Position numbers and translations under genes: made by a program. A DNA stretch of 64,000 bases from Nitrincola salilacus (GTDB lineage: Bacteria; Pseudomonadota; Gammaproteobacteria; Pseudomonadales; Balneatricaceae). The stretch covers positions 930,001 through 994,000 of the forward strand of contig NZ_CP176580.1 of assembly GCF_046271865.1 (NCBI RefSeq). Direction: 5' to 3'. A model generated the notes under the pieces. The model was not told the DNA's origin and did no database searches. It worked only from the letters and a program-made list of their open reading frames with translations. This document shows, in pieces, positions 8,111-17,317 of this stretch. The number at the start of each line of letters is the position of its first letter. Within the stretch, counting starts at the first letter, position 1.

Positions 8111-8238
8111 GCCTGACTCGATACATTATCTGACTGGCCGGTAAGTCAACTCTGTCTGGCTTAGTACTGGATAGGTGCTGTATTAACAAGAGTTTAGTCA
8201 TTAGCGCCGTATATTTGGTAAAGCGCTATACTAATTGC

Positions 8239-9339
8239 ATGAGTGACATCAACAATACAATCATAGGAACCTCTCACGTGTCTCCAGTGTGTAGCACAGA
8301 GAAGCACTCTAATTTTTCCATTTTTGCAGACTCTGATACTCCCCACACGCTGACTGATTGGGTGATGTCGCTGAGCAAAGACCTGGTTGTGGATAAAGTC
8401 ATCCATTCAGAGCCCTTTTTGCGGCTCAGGAGCATCTCTTTTTTGGGAGCATTGGATCATATTGCACCGATTTGCCGCCTTAAAAAATCACCGCGTTCCC
8501 GAGCTGATCATTCCTTACATGTTGCAGCACTTGCAAGCTTTGTAGCTGAGGAGCGTGGCTACAGTGATGACTTGAAACGCCACTTGGTCATAGCGGGTCT
8601 GCTCCATGACATTGGTCACCCTCCACTGTCACACAGCGTAGAACCATATCTAAAAAAACAGTTCGGATATGGGCATCATGAGATGGGTGTAATGGTGATG
8701 TCTGGCAGGCATAAAAGTAGCGCTGGGCTGCATAAAATCTTGTCAAATAAACTGGATGTGAGTTTCGTCAGTAACCTTATTGCTGGAGATGCTTCGGATG
8801 CAGAGGGTGGCGACCTGTTCAGCAGCCCGATTAATATTGATACGATTGAGGGTATTATTCGTAGTTATCGCTACTTGAAGGATACACCCACATCTCTGAA
8901 TCCGCTTGATGTTGCCCTGGCTTCTTTTGTATCAAAAGAGGAGGGGCGCTTCAGAATGTTAGATAATTTCTGGAAAATGAAAGGCTATGTCTACAATCAA
9001 CTGATTAATAGAGACGTTGGCTTAGTCGCAGACCAGTACAGTCAGATGTATTTTGAAAATACTGGCCAGCAACTGGTTGAGGGTGAGCTGTTCGAGAACG
9101 AAAGGCGCTGGCTTCGCAGACACAGCCAGCTATTTAAAAATTTGTCCACTATACACTCAGCTCATGATGTGCCAGAAATTCTCAGCAATATGACGTTGGA
9201 ATATTGCAGCCGACATTATGAAATACAACCAAACTATTTGAGCATGCGACGATATCAGTGCGTCAAACAGCGTGCCTGGACAAAGCTTAGAGCTTCAGCC
9301 AACAATAATAAACGAGAACAACTGATTATTTCACTCTGA
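8239..9339 (+). CDS. HD-domain phosphohydrolase, SAMHD1/dGTPase-like
   Basis: 366 residues. The N-terminal half carries the layout of dNTP triphosphohydrolases: FLRLRSISFLG, then RADHSLHVA (first metal His about residue 91), AGLLHDIGHPPLSHSVE (HD pair about 123-124) and INIDTIEGI (last Asp about 201). So a metal-dependent (d)NTP or nucleotide phosphohydrolase is likely; the rest is unrecognised. The start is uncertain. ATG 8239 has no Shine-Dalgarno; GTG 8278 follows ATAGGAAC and would remove 13 residues; TTG 8215 is upstream. It sits 19 bp before the nucleotidyltransferase gene on the same strand, so probably one operon. Base composition is visibly more AT-rich than in the flanking operons, suggesting horizontal acquisition. 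Confidence 0.8.
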   Translation: MSDINNTIIGTSHVSPVCSTEKHSNFSIFADSDTPHTLTDWVMSLSKDLVVDKVIHSEPFLRLRSISFLGALDHIAPICRLKKSPRSRADHSLHVAALASFVAEERGYSDDLKRHLVIAGLLHDIGHPPLSHSVEPYLKKQFGYGHHEMGVMVMSGRHKSSAGLHKILSNKLDVSFVSNLIAGDASDAEGGDLFSSPINIDTIEGIIRSYRYLKDTPTSLNPLDVALASFVSKEEGRFRMLDNFWKMKGYVYNQLINRDVGLVADQYSQMYFENTGQQLVEGELFENERRWLRRHSQLFKNLSTIHSAHDVPEILSNMTLEYCSRHYEIQPNYLSMRRYQCVKQRAWTKLRASANNNKREQLIISL

Positions 9340-9358
9340 CAGCAGGGAGGTCATACAG

Positions 9359-10333
9359 ATGATTATGGATAATTATCACAACATTGGTCAGGCTTCGCGG
9401 TTTACAGGAAGCAAGCTTGACTGCCTCAGAGAAAAGATTAATGAAGCTCTTACTCACAGCGAGCACAGGAATAACATAACAGTTGTTACTACAGGCTCTT
9501 ATGGCCGTGCTGAGGCGACAGAGGAATCCGATCTTGACTGGTTTATTATTTTCGATCGAGATCTTCCAGGAGATGTGATTGCTGCTGAAATTGAAGCCAT
9601 CGACAAAACTATTAAAGAAGAAATCACGAATGAAACGGGGGATACGGGTACCTTTGGTCAGGAAGCTATAGCCTGTTTTAGCGATATGCTGAAAAACATC
9701 GGTGGTCAACAAGATACAAATGAGACTATGACACGCCGTTTGCTATTCCTTTTGGAGGGAACATGGCTTTATGGTAATGGCCGCTTCTATGACTACCGCC
9801 GCCAGTTATTGGAGCGGTACATAAAACGCAGCTCTCCAGACGAGCAGATTCCAAGGTTTTTGCTGAATGACATCATCCGATATTACCGGACGATTGCAAC
9901 TGACTTCGAGTTTAAAACGACAGAAAATCAAAAACCATGGGGCCTCAGGAATATCAAGCTTCGTTTCTCCAGAAAGCTGCTCTATTTCAGCGGCATTATT
10001 GTGGCTGCAGAGCTTTCCGGTCTTGATTGGGAGGGAAAAGTAGCGCGTGCTATAGAGTTATTCGACCTTACTGCGTTACGTAGAATAGCGAAGCTGGGGG
10101 ATGGGCAGTTTGCCACCGAAGATATTTTTACTACGTATGAGTCATTTATTGAGAAGCTGACACTCCCTGATATTCGTAGTGCGTTAGAAAATGTGAGCAA
10201 AGAAAGTCGCTTAGATAGCCCAGAGTATGTAGAGCTCAGAGGCATCGGTCATGACTTTTCACGTGCGCTTCATGACTGGTTGAAGGAAAAGTATCCCAAG
10301 GACCATCCAATTCACCATGCACTGGTATTCTAA
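9359..10333 (+). CDS. Pol-beta-superfamily nucleotidyltransferase domain protein
   Basis: 324 residues. TTGSYGRAEATEESDLDW at residues 44-61 is the canonical nucleotidyltransferase motif (G-S, then D-x-D at 58 and 60). The remainder is mostly helical and includes LLNDIIRYYRTIATDFEF and LRNIKLRFSRKLLYFSG; I cannot name this part. GGGAGG lies 8 bp before the ATG (an alternative ATG is at 9365). The motif is closer to GlnD/DUF294-like transferases than to CD-NTases of CBASS. It could modify a protein, tRNA or nucleotide; its partner, the HD hydrolase, may supply the opposing activity. The gene converges on cheB with only 26 bp between and no hairpin. AT-rich like its partner. Confidence 0.75.
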   Translation: MIMDNYHNIGQASRFTGSKLDCLREKINEALTHSEHRNNITVVTTGSYGRAEATEESDLDWFIIFDRDLPGDVIAAEIEAIDKTIKEEITNETGDTGTFGQEAIACFSDMLKNIGGQQDTNETMTRRLLFLLEGTWLYGNGRFYDYRRQLLERYIKRSSPDEQIPRFLLNDIIRYYRTIATDFEFKTTENQKPWGLRNIKLRFSRKLLYFSGIIVAAELSGLDWEGKVARAIELFDLTALRRIAKLGDGQFATEDIFTTYESFIEKLTLPDIRSALENVSKESRLDSPEYVELRGIGHDFSRALHDWLKEKYPKDHPIHHALVF

Positions 10334-10359
10334 TGCCGACATTTATCATGACTGCCCCT

Positions 10360-11472
10360 TCATAATTCCCGCCGACGCTGGCCTGCACCAGGGATATGCA
10401 TGATCGCAGATGAGATCTTGTCGAGCGGCAGCGATTGATTCACTGCGCCGAGCTTAACGGCTTCTTTGGGCATACCGTAAACGACGCACGTCTCTTCGTC
10501 CTGTGCCAATGTATGGGCACCGGCATCGTGCATCTCTTTGAGGCCACGGGCGCCGTCATCACCCATTCCTGTCATGATGATCCCGAGGGCGTTGCGGCCA
10601 GCAAACTTTGCAACCGAACGGAATAAAACGTCGACTGATGGTCTATGACGGCTAACCGGTGGGCCATCAATGATATCAACGTGATATTGCGCGCCGCTGC
10701 GTTTAAGCAGCATGTGTCGCCCACCGGGTGCGATCAGCACCAGCCCCGGCCTGACCCGGTCACCATTGGTTGCCTCACGCACCTCCATCTGACATAAGCC
10801 GTCCAGGCGCCGGGCAAAAGCCTCGGTAAATTTTTCCGGCATGTGTTGCACCACAATAATGCCGGGGCAGACACGCGGCAACGCTCTCAAAACAACCTCC
10901 AAAGCCTGTGTGCCTCCTGTCGACGTACCTATGGCAACGACGCGATCGGTGGTCTGCGCCATGGCTGTAGTCCCTGCTGAGATGACAGTATCTGCAGACA
11001 GCTTGGGCTGAACTTTCGGCAATTCTGCAGTGGGTGCCAGTCGCCGCGGATTGGCACGCGCCGCAGCTTTCACAGCGCCGACGAGATCGCAGGATGCATC
11101 CTGCAAATACTGCTTCAACCCCATCTTGGGTTTGGTGACAATGCCAACGGCACCAGCCGACATCGCTTGCATGGTGGTTTCAGCACCCTTTTCGGTCAGG
11201 GTTGAACAGATCACCACAGGCGTTGGGCGCTCAGCCATGATTTTGCGCAGAAATGTGATGCCATCCATGCGTGGCATTTCAACGTCAAGCACGATCACAT
11301 CCGGCCAGGCTTTTGCCATTTTGTCCATGGCAAAAATGGGGTCAGATGCGGTGCCAATCACCTCTATACCGACATCTTCCGTCAGTGTAGCGGAAAGTAC
11401 CTGACGCACGACGGCGGAATCATCAACAATAAGAACTTTAATTGGAGACAAAAAGGTCAGCTCCTGGCACAT
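10360..11472 (-). CDS. cheB: Chemotaxis protein-glutamate methylesterase/deamidase CheB
   Basis: 370 residues: receiver domain (DD at 17-18, phospho-Asp63 in VLDVEMPRMDG), a linker of about 60 residues, then a methylesterase domain with the serine motif AIGTSTGGTQALE, the catalytic-His region VVQHMPEKFTEAFARRL and the Asp motif TGMGDDGARGL. It demethylates or deamidates receptors once phosphorylated by CheA. Its ATG overlaps the cheD stop (TAATG). Last gene of the che operon. Confident. Confidence 0.95.
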   Translation of the reverse strand: MCQELTFLSPIKVLIVDDSAVVRQVLSATLTEDVGIEVIGTASDPIFAMDKMAKAWPDVIVLDVEMPRMDGITFLRKIMAERPTPVVICSTLTEKGAETTMQAMSAGAVGIVTKPKMGLKQYLQDASCDLVGAVKAAARANPRRLAPTAELPKVQPKLSADTVISAGTTAMAQTTDRVVAIGTSTGGTQALEVVLRALPRVCPGIIVVQHMPEKFTEAFARRLDGLCQMEVREATNGDRVRPGLVLIAPGGRHMLLKRSGAQYHVDIIDGPPVSRHRPSVDVLFRSVAKFAGRNALGIIMTGMGDDGARGLKEMHDAGAHTLAQDEETCVVYGMPKEAVKLGAVNQSLPLDKISSAIMHIPGAGQRRREL

Positions 11473-12071
11473 TATTTTAAACGACTAGAGGTCATCGCAA
11501 CCGGAAAACGCGCCGAGAGCGCATCCGCTTCTGCAGAGCCCGTGAAATCCATTGGTGCAAGCATAGCCGCTGGCTCTACACTGACTCTCAGCGCGCTGTG
11601 TCGTAACGACACGATACCGCTCCAGACATCGAAAATGAGATAGCGGTGGCCGGAGCCCTCAACGTGCTCGGATACGCAGGTAAAGCCGTAACGCTCACTC
11701 AGTTCCCGTGCAGTTTGTACATTTTTGGATCCGATATGACTGGCATCCGCGCGTGTGATCCCGGGAAACATATTGCCACCGCCGAACATTTTCAATCGAT
11801 ACTCGCTCGGCGGGGCGCCAATCTTGCGGATGTCCACCAGCAACAGCTCCATCGCCTCGTCGGCATAGCGTCCATCCAGCAGCGTTTGCGGTGAGCGAGC
11901 CCTGCCAGGCAACATGAAATGACACATGCCACCCACATGCAGCTGTGGATGCCAGATCACGAGCGACACACAAGATCCGAGAAGGGTTCGGATACGTGTA
12001 TCCCGACCGCCAAAATAAAGTTCTCCAGGTTGCAGGAATATCTCTATGTAACGTTCGGGTTCGACCATCAT
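11472..12071 (-). CDS. cheD: Chemoreceptor glutamine deamidase CheD
   Basis: 199 residues. Deamidates receptor glutamines and can modulate signalling through adaptor partners. The catalytic pair is visible in LLGSCVSLVIWHP (Cys) and GGMCHFMLPGR (His), and FGGGNMFPG is a further conserved loop. The start overlaps the cheR end by 4 bp (ATGA), indicating coupling. Confident. Confidence 0.93.
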   Translation of the reverse strand: MMVEPERYIEIFLQPGELYFGGRDTRIRTLLGSCVSLVIWHPQLHVGGMCHFMLPGRARSPQTLLDGRYADEAMELLLVDIRKIGAPPSEYRLKMFGGGNMFPGITRADASHIGSKNVQTARELSERYGFTCVSEHVEGSGHRYLIFDVWSGIVSLRHSALRVSVEPAAMLAPMDFTGSAEADALSARFPVAMTSSRLK

Positions 12072-12880
12072 GGCTTCCTGTAGATCGAAGGTGAAACGAG
12101 CTTGAGGGTATCGCAGACGCCGTTCAGACTCTCCGAATGGCTGATGAAAAAATGACCGCCGGGCCGTAACAGTGGCAGCAGGCGGCTCACCACCTGGCGC
12201 TTGGTTTCCATATCGAAATAGATCATCACGTTACGCAGGAATATAGCATCGAACTCACCCAGTCGTGGCAAGGGCTCGATCAGATTCACCTGATGAAAGC
12301 TGACCCTGTCTCGCAGCGCGCGGCTGATTTTGAAAGTCCCCGTTTGCGTGCCGATACCTTTCAGGCAGTAGCGCTTCAAATAGGCTTGTGGAATGCCATT
12401 GGTGCGATCCAACGAATAGTGTCCTCCGCGTGCTTTTTCAAGCACGCGCGTACTGATGTCCGAACCAAGGATCTCCCAACTCTCTTCTCCAAGTTTGTCA
12501 GCCAGAACCATTGCCAGAGAGTAGGCTTCCTCCCCCGACGAGCTGGCCGCACTCCAGATCCGGAAAGGACGGCCACGAGGGTGTACCGGCAACAGCTTCT
12601 CTGCCAGAAAATCCATGTGCTTGGGTTCACGAAAAAAATAGGTCTCGTTGGTGGTCAGCAAGTCGACCGCAATCTGCAACTCCTCCTTGTCTTGCATCAG
12701 GGTTTCGAAATAGGCACCAAAGCTTGAATGTCCGTGCTGCCGTACCCGATTCGTCAGTCTGCTGGTTACCAGGGGTTTCTTGGCGCCGGACAGGCTGATC
12801 CCGGCAATGCGGTAGATCAGTTGCTGGAACTGACTGAACTCCCGGTCGCTCAGTTCGGCATGGCTCATGCTCTTGTCCAT
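12068..12880 (-). CDS. cheR: Chemotaxis protein methyltransferase CheR
   Basis: SAM-dependent methylation of receptor glutamates. About 270 residues from ATG 12880 (alternative ATG 12868). A longer frame would run back into cheW, so I rejected the upstream start. Visible are the N-terminal helical domain (LSDREFSQFQQLIYRIAGI), a TNETYFFRE motif, the SAM-binding stretch IWSAASSSGEEAYSLAM and the NVMIYFD motif. It follows cheW by about 20 bp. Confident in function, moderate in start. Confidence 0.93.
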   Translation of the reverse strand: MDKSMSHAELSDREFSQFQQLIYRIAGISLSGAKKPLVTSRLTNRVRQHGHSSFGAYFETLMQDKEELQIAVDLLTTNETYFFREPKHMDFLAEKLLPVHPRGRPFRIWSAASSSGEEAYSLAMVLADKLGEESWEILGSDISTRVLEKARGGHYSLDRTNGIPQAYLKRYCLKGIGTQTGTFKISRALRDRVSFHQVNLIEPLPRLGEFDAIFLRNVMIYFDMETKRQVVSRLLPLLRPGGHFFISHSESLNGVCDTLKLVSPSIYRKP

Positions 12881-12899
12881 GTAACAGAGTGCCGAGTCA

Positions 12900-13430
12900 T
12901 CATGGCTGCGGCAACTGTGCCAGCTCGTCGACAGAGAGTACCTTGTCGACATCAAGCAGGATTATAAAACGGCCATCCACCTTGCCCATACCGGCGATGA
13001 AATCAGCACGTATCCTGGCGCCGAAGCTCGGCGCAGGTTCGATCTCTCCGGGGGCTATCTCCAGTACCTCGTTTACAGCATCCACCATAACGCCAATGAC
13101 CTGCTGCTCCTCGGCGTTGATCACCTCGATGATGACGATGCAGGTACGCCGGGTCAGTGCAGTGGAGCCTTTATTGAAACGTGCCGTAAGGTCCACTACC
13201 GGCACGACCGCGCCACGCAAATTAATGACACCTCGGATGAACGACGGCATATTAGGTACTTCGGTCAACTGGCCGTACTCAATAATCTCTTTAATCCTGA
13301 GAATGCCAATGGCATAGGTTTCTCCGGTCAGCATGAAGGTCAGGTACTGCTGAACTTCTCTGGACTCAGCCTGCGCATCCGCTTTGGCGGCTGGAGCCAC
13401 TGTAGTCACTGTTGTAGTCACTGTAGTCAT
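12900..13430 (-). CDS. cheW: Chemotaxis adaptor protein CheW
   Basis: 176 residues; couples receptors to CheA. After an unconserved alanine/valine-rich leader come QYLTFMLTGETYAIGILRIKEI and PSFIRGVINLRGAVVPVVDL, the SH3-like CheW core, ending in DVDKVLSVDEL. Ten bp after the receptor gene in the same direction. Confident. Confidence 0.95.
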   Translation of the reverse strand: MTTVTTTVTTVAPAAKADAQAESREVQQYLTFMLTGETYAIGILRIKEIIEYGQLTEVPNMPSFIRGVINLRGAVVPVVDLTARFNKGSTALTRRTCIVIIEVINAEEQQVIGVMVDAVNEVLEIAPGEIEPAPSFGARIRADFIAGMGKVDGRFIILLDVDKVLSVDELAQLPQP

Positions 13431-13439
13431 GTGCGACTC

Positions 13440-15071
13440 CTAGAAGCTGACAAATTCGTCTTCAGACCTGGCAGCAAGCTTGGGTGCAGGCTTAACAGCC
13501 ATATACCCTTTGGGAGATTTCTCCGGTTTAAGCGTAGATGCAGGAGCTTTTGAGGTGCTGCCTCCGTCTACCCCGTTGACTTTGAAAAACGCCATCAACT
13601 GCTGTAATTGTTCGGCTTGACCGCTCATCTCTTCTGCTGTAGCTGCCAGTTCTTCCGACGAACTCGCATTCTGCTGCGTGATCTGATTCAACTGCTCCAT
13701 CGCGGTGTTGATCTGGTTTGCGCCCGTTGACTGCTCCTGTGAGGCTGCAGCGATTTCCTGCACCAGGTCAGAGGTGCGATTGATGCCGGGCACGATCTCT
13801 TCCAGCAGTTTGCCTGCTTCTTCCGCCAGACCTACTGAGCTTTTCGCCACTTCGCCGATCTCCTGCGCCGCCACCTGGCTGCGTTCGGCCAGCTTGCGTA
13901 CTTCGGCCGCCACTACCGCAAAACCTTTACCATGCTCACCTGCACGGGCTGCTTCGATGGCCGCGTTCAGGGCCAGCAGGTTGGTTTGATAGGCGATGTC
14001 GTCGATGATGCCGATCTTATCAGCGATAGTCTTCATCGCTGATACCGTTTGTTTAACCGCTTCTCCACCCTGGTTGGCTTCAAGTGCTGCTTTTGAGGCA
14101 ATGCCTTCGGTGACCTTGGCGTTTTCAGTGTTCTGGTTGATTGAGGCACCCATCTGCTCCACCGAGGCAGAGGTTTCTTCCACCGAGGCCGCCTGTTCGG
14201 AGGATGCCTGGGACATGCTCTGGGCTGTCGCGCTCACTTCTTCCGACGCCGACGACAGGGAGTCTGCCGAGCCGCGCACATCGCCGATGATCTGAGACAG
14301 CTTACCCACCATTGTCTGCATCGCGGCCAGCAATTGACCGGTCTCGTCTTTTGAGTCCACATTAATGTTCACCATCATGTCGCCATCGGCCAGACTCTGA
14401 GCAACCTTCACCGCTTCACCAATTGGGCGGGTGATGCTGCGGGCAATCCACAGTGCAATCAGTAACGCGAGAACAAAGGCAACAATGGTCATGCCAATCA
14501 ATAATGTGCGTGCAGTCTCGTAGGTCACGGCGGCTTCAGCGCCACCTTGCTCCATCAGGCTTATCTGATATTCTATAATATCTTCGATCGTTGCCATGTA
14601 GTGATCTTCGGCTTCCCTGAACTCGCCATATAGGAAGGCAATGGCACCGCTTCGATCATCTGTATCTATGGCACTGAGGATGCTATCCACTCCTGCAATG
14701 TATGCTTGGCGTGCATCATTCAGCGCATTCATTTTACGAATGCCTGTGTCAGACGTGATGGTGGATTGCAGGTGTTCGATATACCCTGCGATGTCCTTAC
14801 GGGCTTGCATAATACGTTCGCGTTGCTCATTAATGTCAGCTGGGTTATCCAAAAGCAACATGTTGCGGCTGCTCTGCGCCACCACGTCTACGCCAGCTAG
14901 AATATGTTCAGCCCAGACGGTTTTGGGGAATAGGTCATCCACAATTAACCGGAGATTCTCATTGAGATTGCCCATTCGGGTTACTCCAATGGCAGACACC
15001 ATCACCATCAGAATCAACACGACCATAAAGCCACCCATTAGACGAACACCTACCTTCATGTTCTTAAACAT
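13440..15071 (-). CDS. Methyl-accepting chemotaxis protein (4HB sensor, HAMP)
   Basis: 543 residues. TM1 about 11-30, a periplasmic four-helix-bundle-type sensor (about 31-188), TM2 (about 189-212), a HAMP segment and a long signalling coiled coil. The hairpin tip reads DDIAYQTNLLALNAAIEAAR followed by GEHGKGFAVVAAEVRKLAERS. The C-terminus EDEFVSF is not the NWETF-type pentapeptide, so CheR/CheB recruitment must occur otherwise. It sits inside the operon between cheA and cheW and is likely the cognate receptor; ligand unknown. Confidence 0.92.
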   Translation of the reverse strand: MFKNMKVGVRLMGGFMVVLILMVMVSAIGVTRMGNLNENLRLIVDDLFPKTVWAEHILAGVDVVAQSSRNMLLLDNPADINEQRERIMQARKDIAGYIEHLQSTITSDTGIRKMNALNDARQAYIAGVDSILSAIDTDDRSGAIAFLYGEFREAEDHYMATIEDIIEYQISLMEQGGAEAAVTYETARTLLIGMTIVAFVLALLIALWIARSITRPIGEAVKVAQSLADGDMMVNINVDSKDETGQLLAAMQTMVGKLSQIIGDVRGSADSLSSASEEVSATAQSMSQASSEQAASVEETSASVEQMGASINQNTENAKVTEGIASKAALEANQGGEAVKQTVSAMKTIADKIGIIDDIAYQTNLLALNAAIEAARAGEHGKGFAVVAAEVRKLAERSQVAAQEIGEVAKSSVGLAEEAGKLLEEIVPGINRTSDLVQEIAAASQEQSTGANQINTAMEQLNQITQQNASSSEELAATAEEMSGQAEQLQQLMAFFKVNGVDGGSTSKAPASTLKPEKSPKGYMAVKPAPKLAARSEDEFVSF

Positions 15072-15089
15072 AATATTACTCCTGGTTAA

Positions 15090-17303
15090 TCAATTTATGG
15101 GTGAGGGGAACGCTCTGCCCGATTCGAATTCGCTTGCTAAGGTAATGAGAGAAGGTACATCAAGAATCAGCGCCACTTCACCACTCCCCAGAATTGTGAA
15201 TCCACCGACGCCGCGCACGGTGGAGAACACCTTGCCGAGCGGTTTGATGACGGTCTGAAATTCGCCCATCAGACGGTCGACCACCAAACCAGCCTTTTGG
15301 CCCGCATGGTTGACGACAACGATGTTCTCGCGCCGACTGGGTTCGCCTTCGATCCCGAACTGATCGCGCAGCCGGACGTAGGGCAACACCTCACCACGCA
15401 AGTTGATGTAATGACCAGAGGTTTTATCCTGCAGGCCGTGATCGAGTTCGATACATTCAACAACCATATTCAATGGCACGACGTAGGAAGCATCGCCGAG
15501 ACCGATCAGAAAGCCGTCGATGATGGCCAGTGTCAGGGGGAGGCGGATGCGTACTGTAGATCCCTTGCCGAGTTCGCTGTCCAGATCGACGGAGCCACGC
15601 AGGGCCTGAATATTTCGACGTACCACATCCATGCCAACACCGCGGCCAGACAGGTTGCTGACCTGATCGGCGGTGGAAAAACCGGCCTCGAAAATCAGGT
15701 TGTAGATCTCCTTGTCGGAGAGCACGGCATCGGCGGCAATCAGGCCTTTATCAACCGCCTTGGCAAAGATCTTGTCGCGATTGAGGCCCGCGCCATCGTC
15801 GGATACCTCCATGACGATGCTGCCAGCGTCATGGTAGGCGTTAAGGTGTACCTTACCCTGTGGTGATTTGCCTTTTGCCAGCCTGATCTCGGCCGATTCG
15901 ATACCGTGGTCCATGGCGTTGCGTACCAGATGGGTCAGCGGGTCGCCGATCTTTTCCACCACGGTTTTGTCCAGTTCGGTCTCACCGCCACTGATCTCCA
16001 GACGGATATCCTTGCCGATCTCCTTCGATACGTCGTGCACCACGCGTTGGAAACGGTTGAAAGTGCCGCCTATCTGTACCATGCGTAGTGTGAGTGCTGA
16101 GTCGCGAACCTCCTCGACCAGGCGCGTCATGGTAGCGGTGGCCTCAGACAGTTCGGCGATACCGGCCTGCTGCGCGATCAAATCGGCGCCGGCGCCGGCA
16201 ATGATAAGTTCGCCGATCAGATTGATAAGTTGATCGAGCTTGGCGGCATCGACACGGATCAGACCTGCATCACCACCACGGTTTTCCTTCACCTGTTTTT
16301 GCTTTTTCAGTGCGGCTTCAACCACCGCCGGGCGTACCAGATGTTCATCGACCAGTACCTCGCCGATCGGCCGCGTGGTCTGTCCATCACCGCTTGCCTG
16401 CACGGCGAGCACGCGATCCAGCTCAACCTGAGTGAGCGTGCCGCAGCGGATCAGGATCTCGCCCAGCCGCATCTCCTCCTCAGGCAGGTCTCCGATAAGG
16501 GCCTGGTATTGGGTGATCTTGCCGTGTGGTGGCAGGATGCAAATCTGGCAATCGTCCCGTACGAACTCAAATACGCCTTCGATCGCGGCCTTGTCGGCCT
16601 CGCTGTTGAAGGCGATCTCGAATCCAAGGTAGTTGGTCTCGGGGTCCATCGCGATTGCCTCTGGCATGCGGTCGAGCAGGGTCACGATACGCACGATACG
16701 ACCGAGGGTGCCGAGATAGCGAATGAATGAGGCCGGATCCATGCCGTTGCGCAATACGTCCGGGCCGAATCGCAGAGAGATATGCCAGTTGTCGGTCTCG
16801 GCCGCGTTGTCGGCATGACGGACAAAGGCATCGGTCTCTACATTGCTACCTGTGTGTAGCGATATATGCCTGTTATCAGTACTGTCGTTGGTATCGGTAT
16901 CGGCATTTGTATCAGTATCAAGATAGCGTTGCAGTTGCTCGACCAGGCCTGCACCGGTTTGCGCGGTGGCATCATCCATGACTTCGCCGTCGGCTATCTG
17001 TTCGATCAATACGCCAATATGATCACAGACCTCCAGCATCAGCGCCGACAGGTCGCCGCTGATGGAGAGCTTGCCGTCACGTACCTGGTCGAGCACACTC
17101 TCAGCAACATGGGTGAAGGCAACCACGTGATCCAGCCCGAACAAGCCTGCGGAACCTTTAATAGTGTGCGCAGCGCGGAAGATCGCATTGATGATCTCCG
17201 GATCGTCGTCACTCTGCTCCAGATGCAGTAACGCATCTTCCATCTGTTGCAGCAGTTCACGGCTTTCGGCGATGAAGGTCTTCAGCACTTCGTCCAAATT
17301 CAT
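15090..17303 (-). CDS. cheA: Chemotaxis histidine kinase CheA
   Basis: 737 residues from the ATG at 17303, chosen because AAGGA lies 7 bp upstream (an in-frame ATG at 17321 overlaps the STAS gene). Domains: HPt with phospho-His46 in AAHTIKGSAGLFG; a low-complexity Thr/Asp/Asn linker (about 145-160); an unassigned middle region including WHISLRFGPDVLRNGMDP; the dimerisation helix; ATPase motifs LVRNAMDHGIES, DDGAGL and GRGVGMDVVRRN; and a C-terminal CheW-like domain. The middle region replaces a classic CheY-binding P2. It phosphorylates the CheY and CheB of this operon. Confident. Confidence 0.95.
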   Translation of the reverse strand: MNLDEVLKTFIAESRELLQQMEDALLHLEQSDDDPEIINAIFRAAHTIKGSAGLFGLDHVVAFTHVAESVLDQVRDGKLSISGDLSALMLEVCDHIGVLIEQIADGEVMDDATAQTGAGLVEQLQRYLDTDTNADTDTNDSTDNRHISLHTGSNVETDAFVRHADNAAETDNWHISLRFGPDVLRNGMDPASFIRYLGTLGRIVRIVTLLDRMPEAIAMDPETNYLGFEIAFNSEADKAAIEGVFEFVRDDCQICILPPHGKITQYQALIGDLPEEEMRLGEILIRCGTLTQVELDRVLAVQASGDGQTTRPIGEVLVDEHLVRPAVVEAALKKQKQVKENRGGDAGLIRVDAAKLDQLINLIGELIIAGAGADLIAQQAGIAELSEATATMTRLVEEVRDSALTLRMVQIGGTFNRFQRVVHDVSKEIGKDIRLEISGGETELDKTVVEKIGDPLTHLVRNAMDHGIESAEIRLAKGKSPQGKVHLNAYHDAGSIVMEVSDDGAGLNRDKIFAKAVDKGLIAADAVLSDKEIYNLIFEAGFSTADQVSNLSGRGVGMDVVRRNIQALRGSVDLDSELGKGSTVRIRLPLTLAIIDGFLIGLGDASYVVPLNMVVECIELDHGLQDKTSGHYINLRGEVLPYVRLRDQFGIEGEPSRRENIVVVNHAGQKAGLVVDRLMGEFQTVIKPLGKVFSTVRGVGGFTILGSGEVALILDVPSLITLASEFESGRAFPSPIN

Positions 17304-17317
17304 GCGGATTCCTTGGG

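Noticed and set aside
8239..10333. HD-nucleotidyltransferase pair as a CBASS system
   Set aside because: The nucleotidyltransferase motif and C-terminal region do not look like a CD-NTase, and no CBASS effector (phospholipase, nuclease, TM) or Cap2/Cap3 gene is present.
8239..10333. Mobile island boundaries around the HD-nucleotidyltransferase genes
   Set aside because: No integrase, transposase, tRNA gene or convincing flanking direct repeats were seen; only the base composition suggests transfer.
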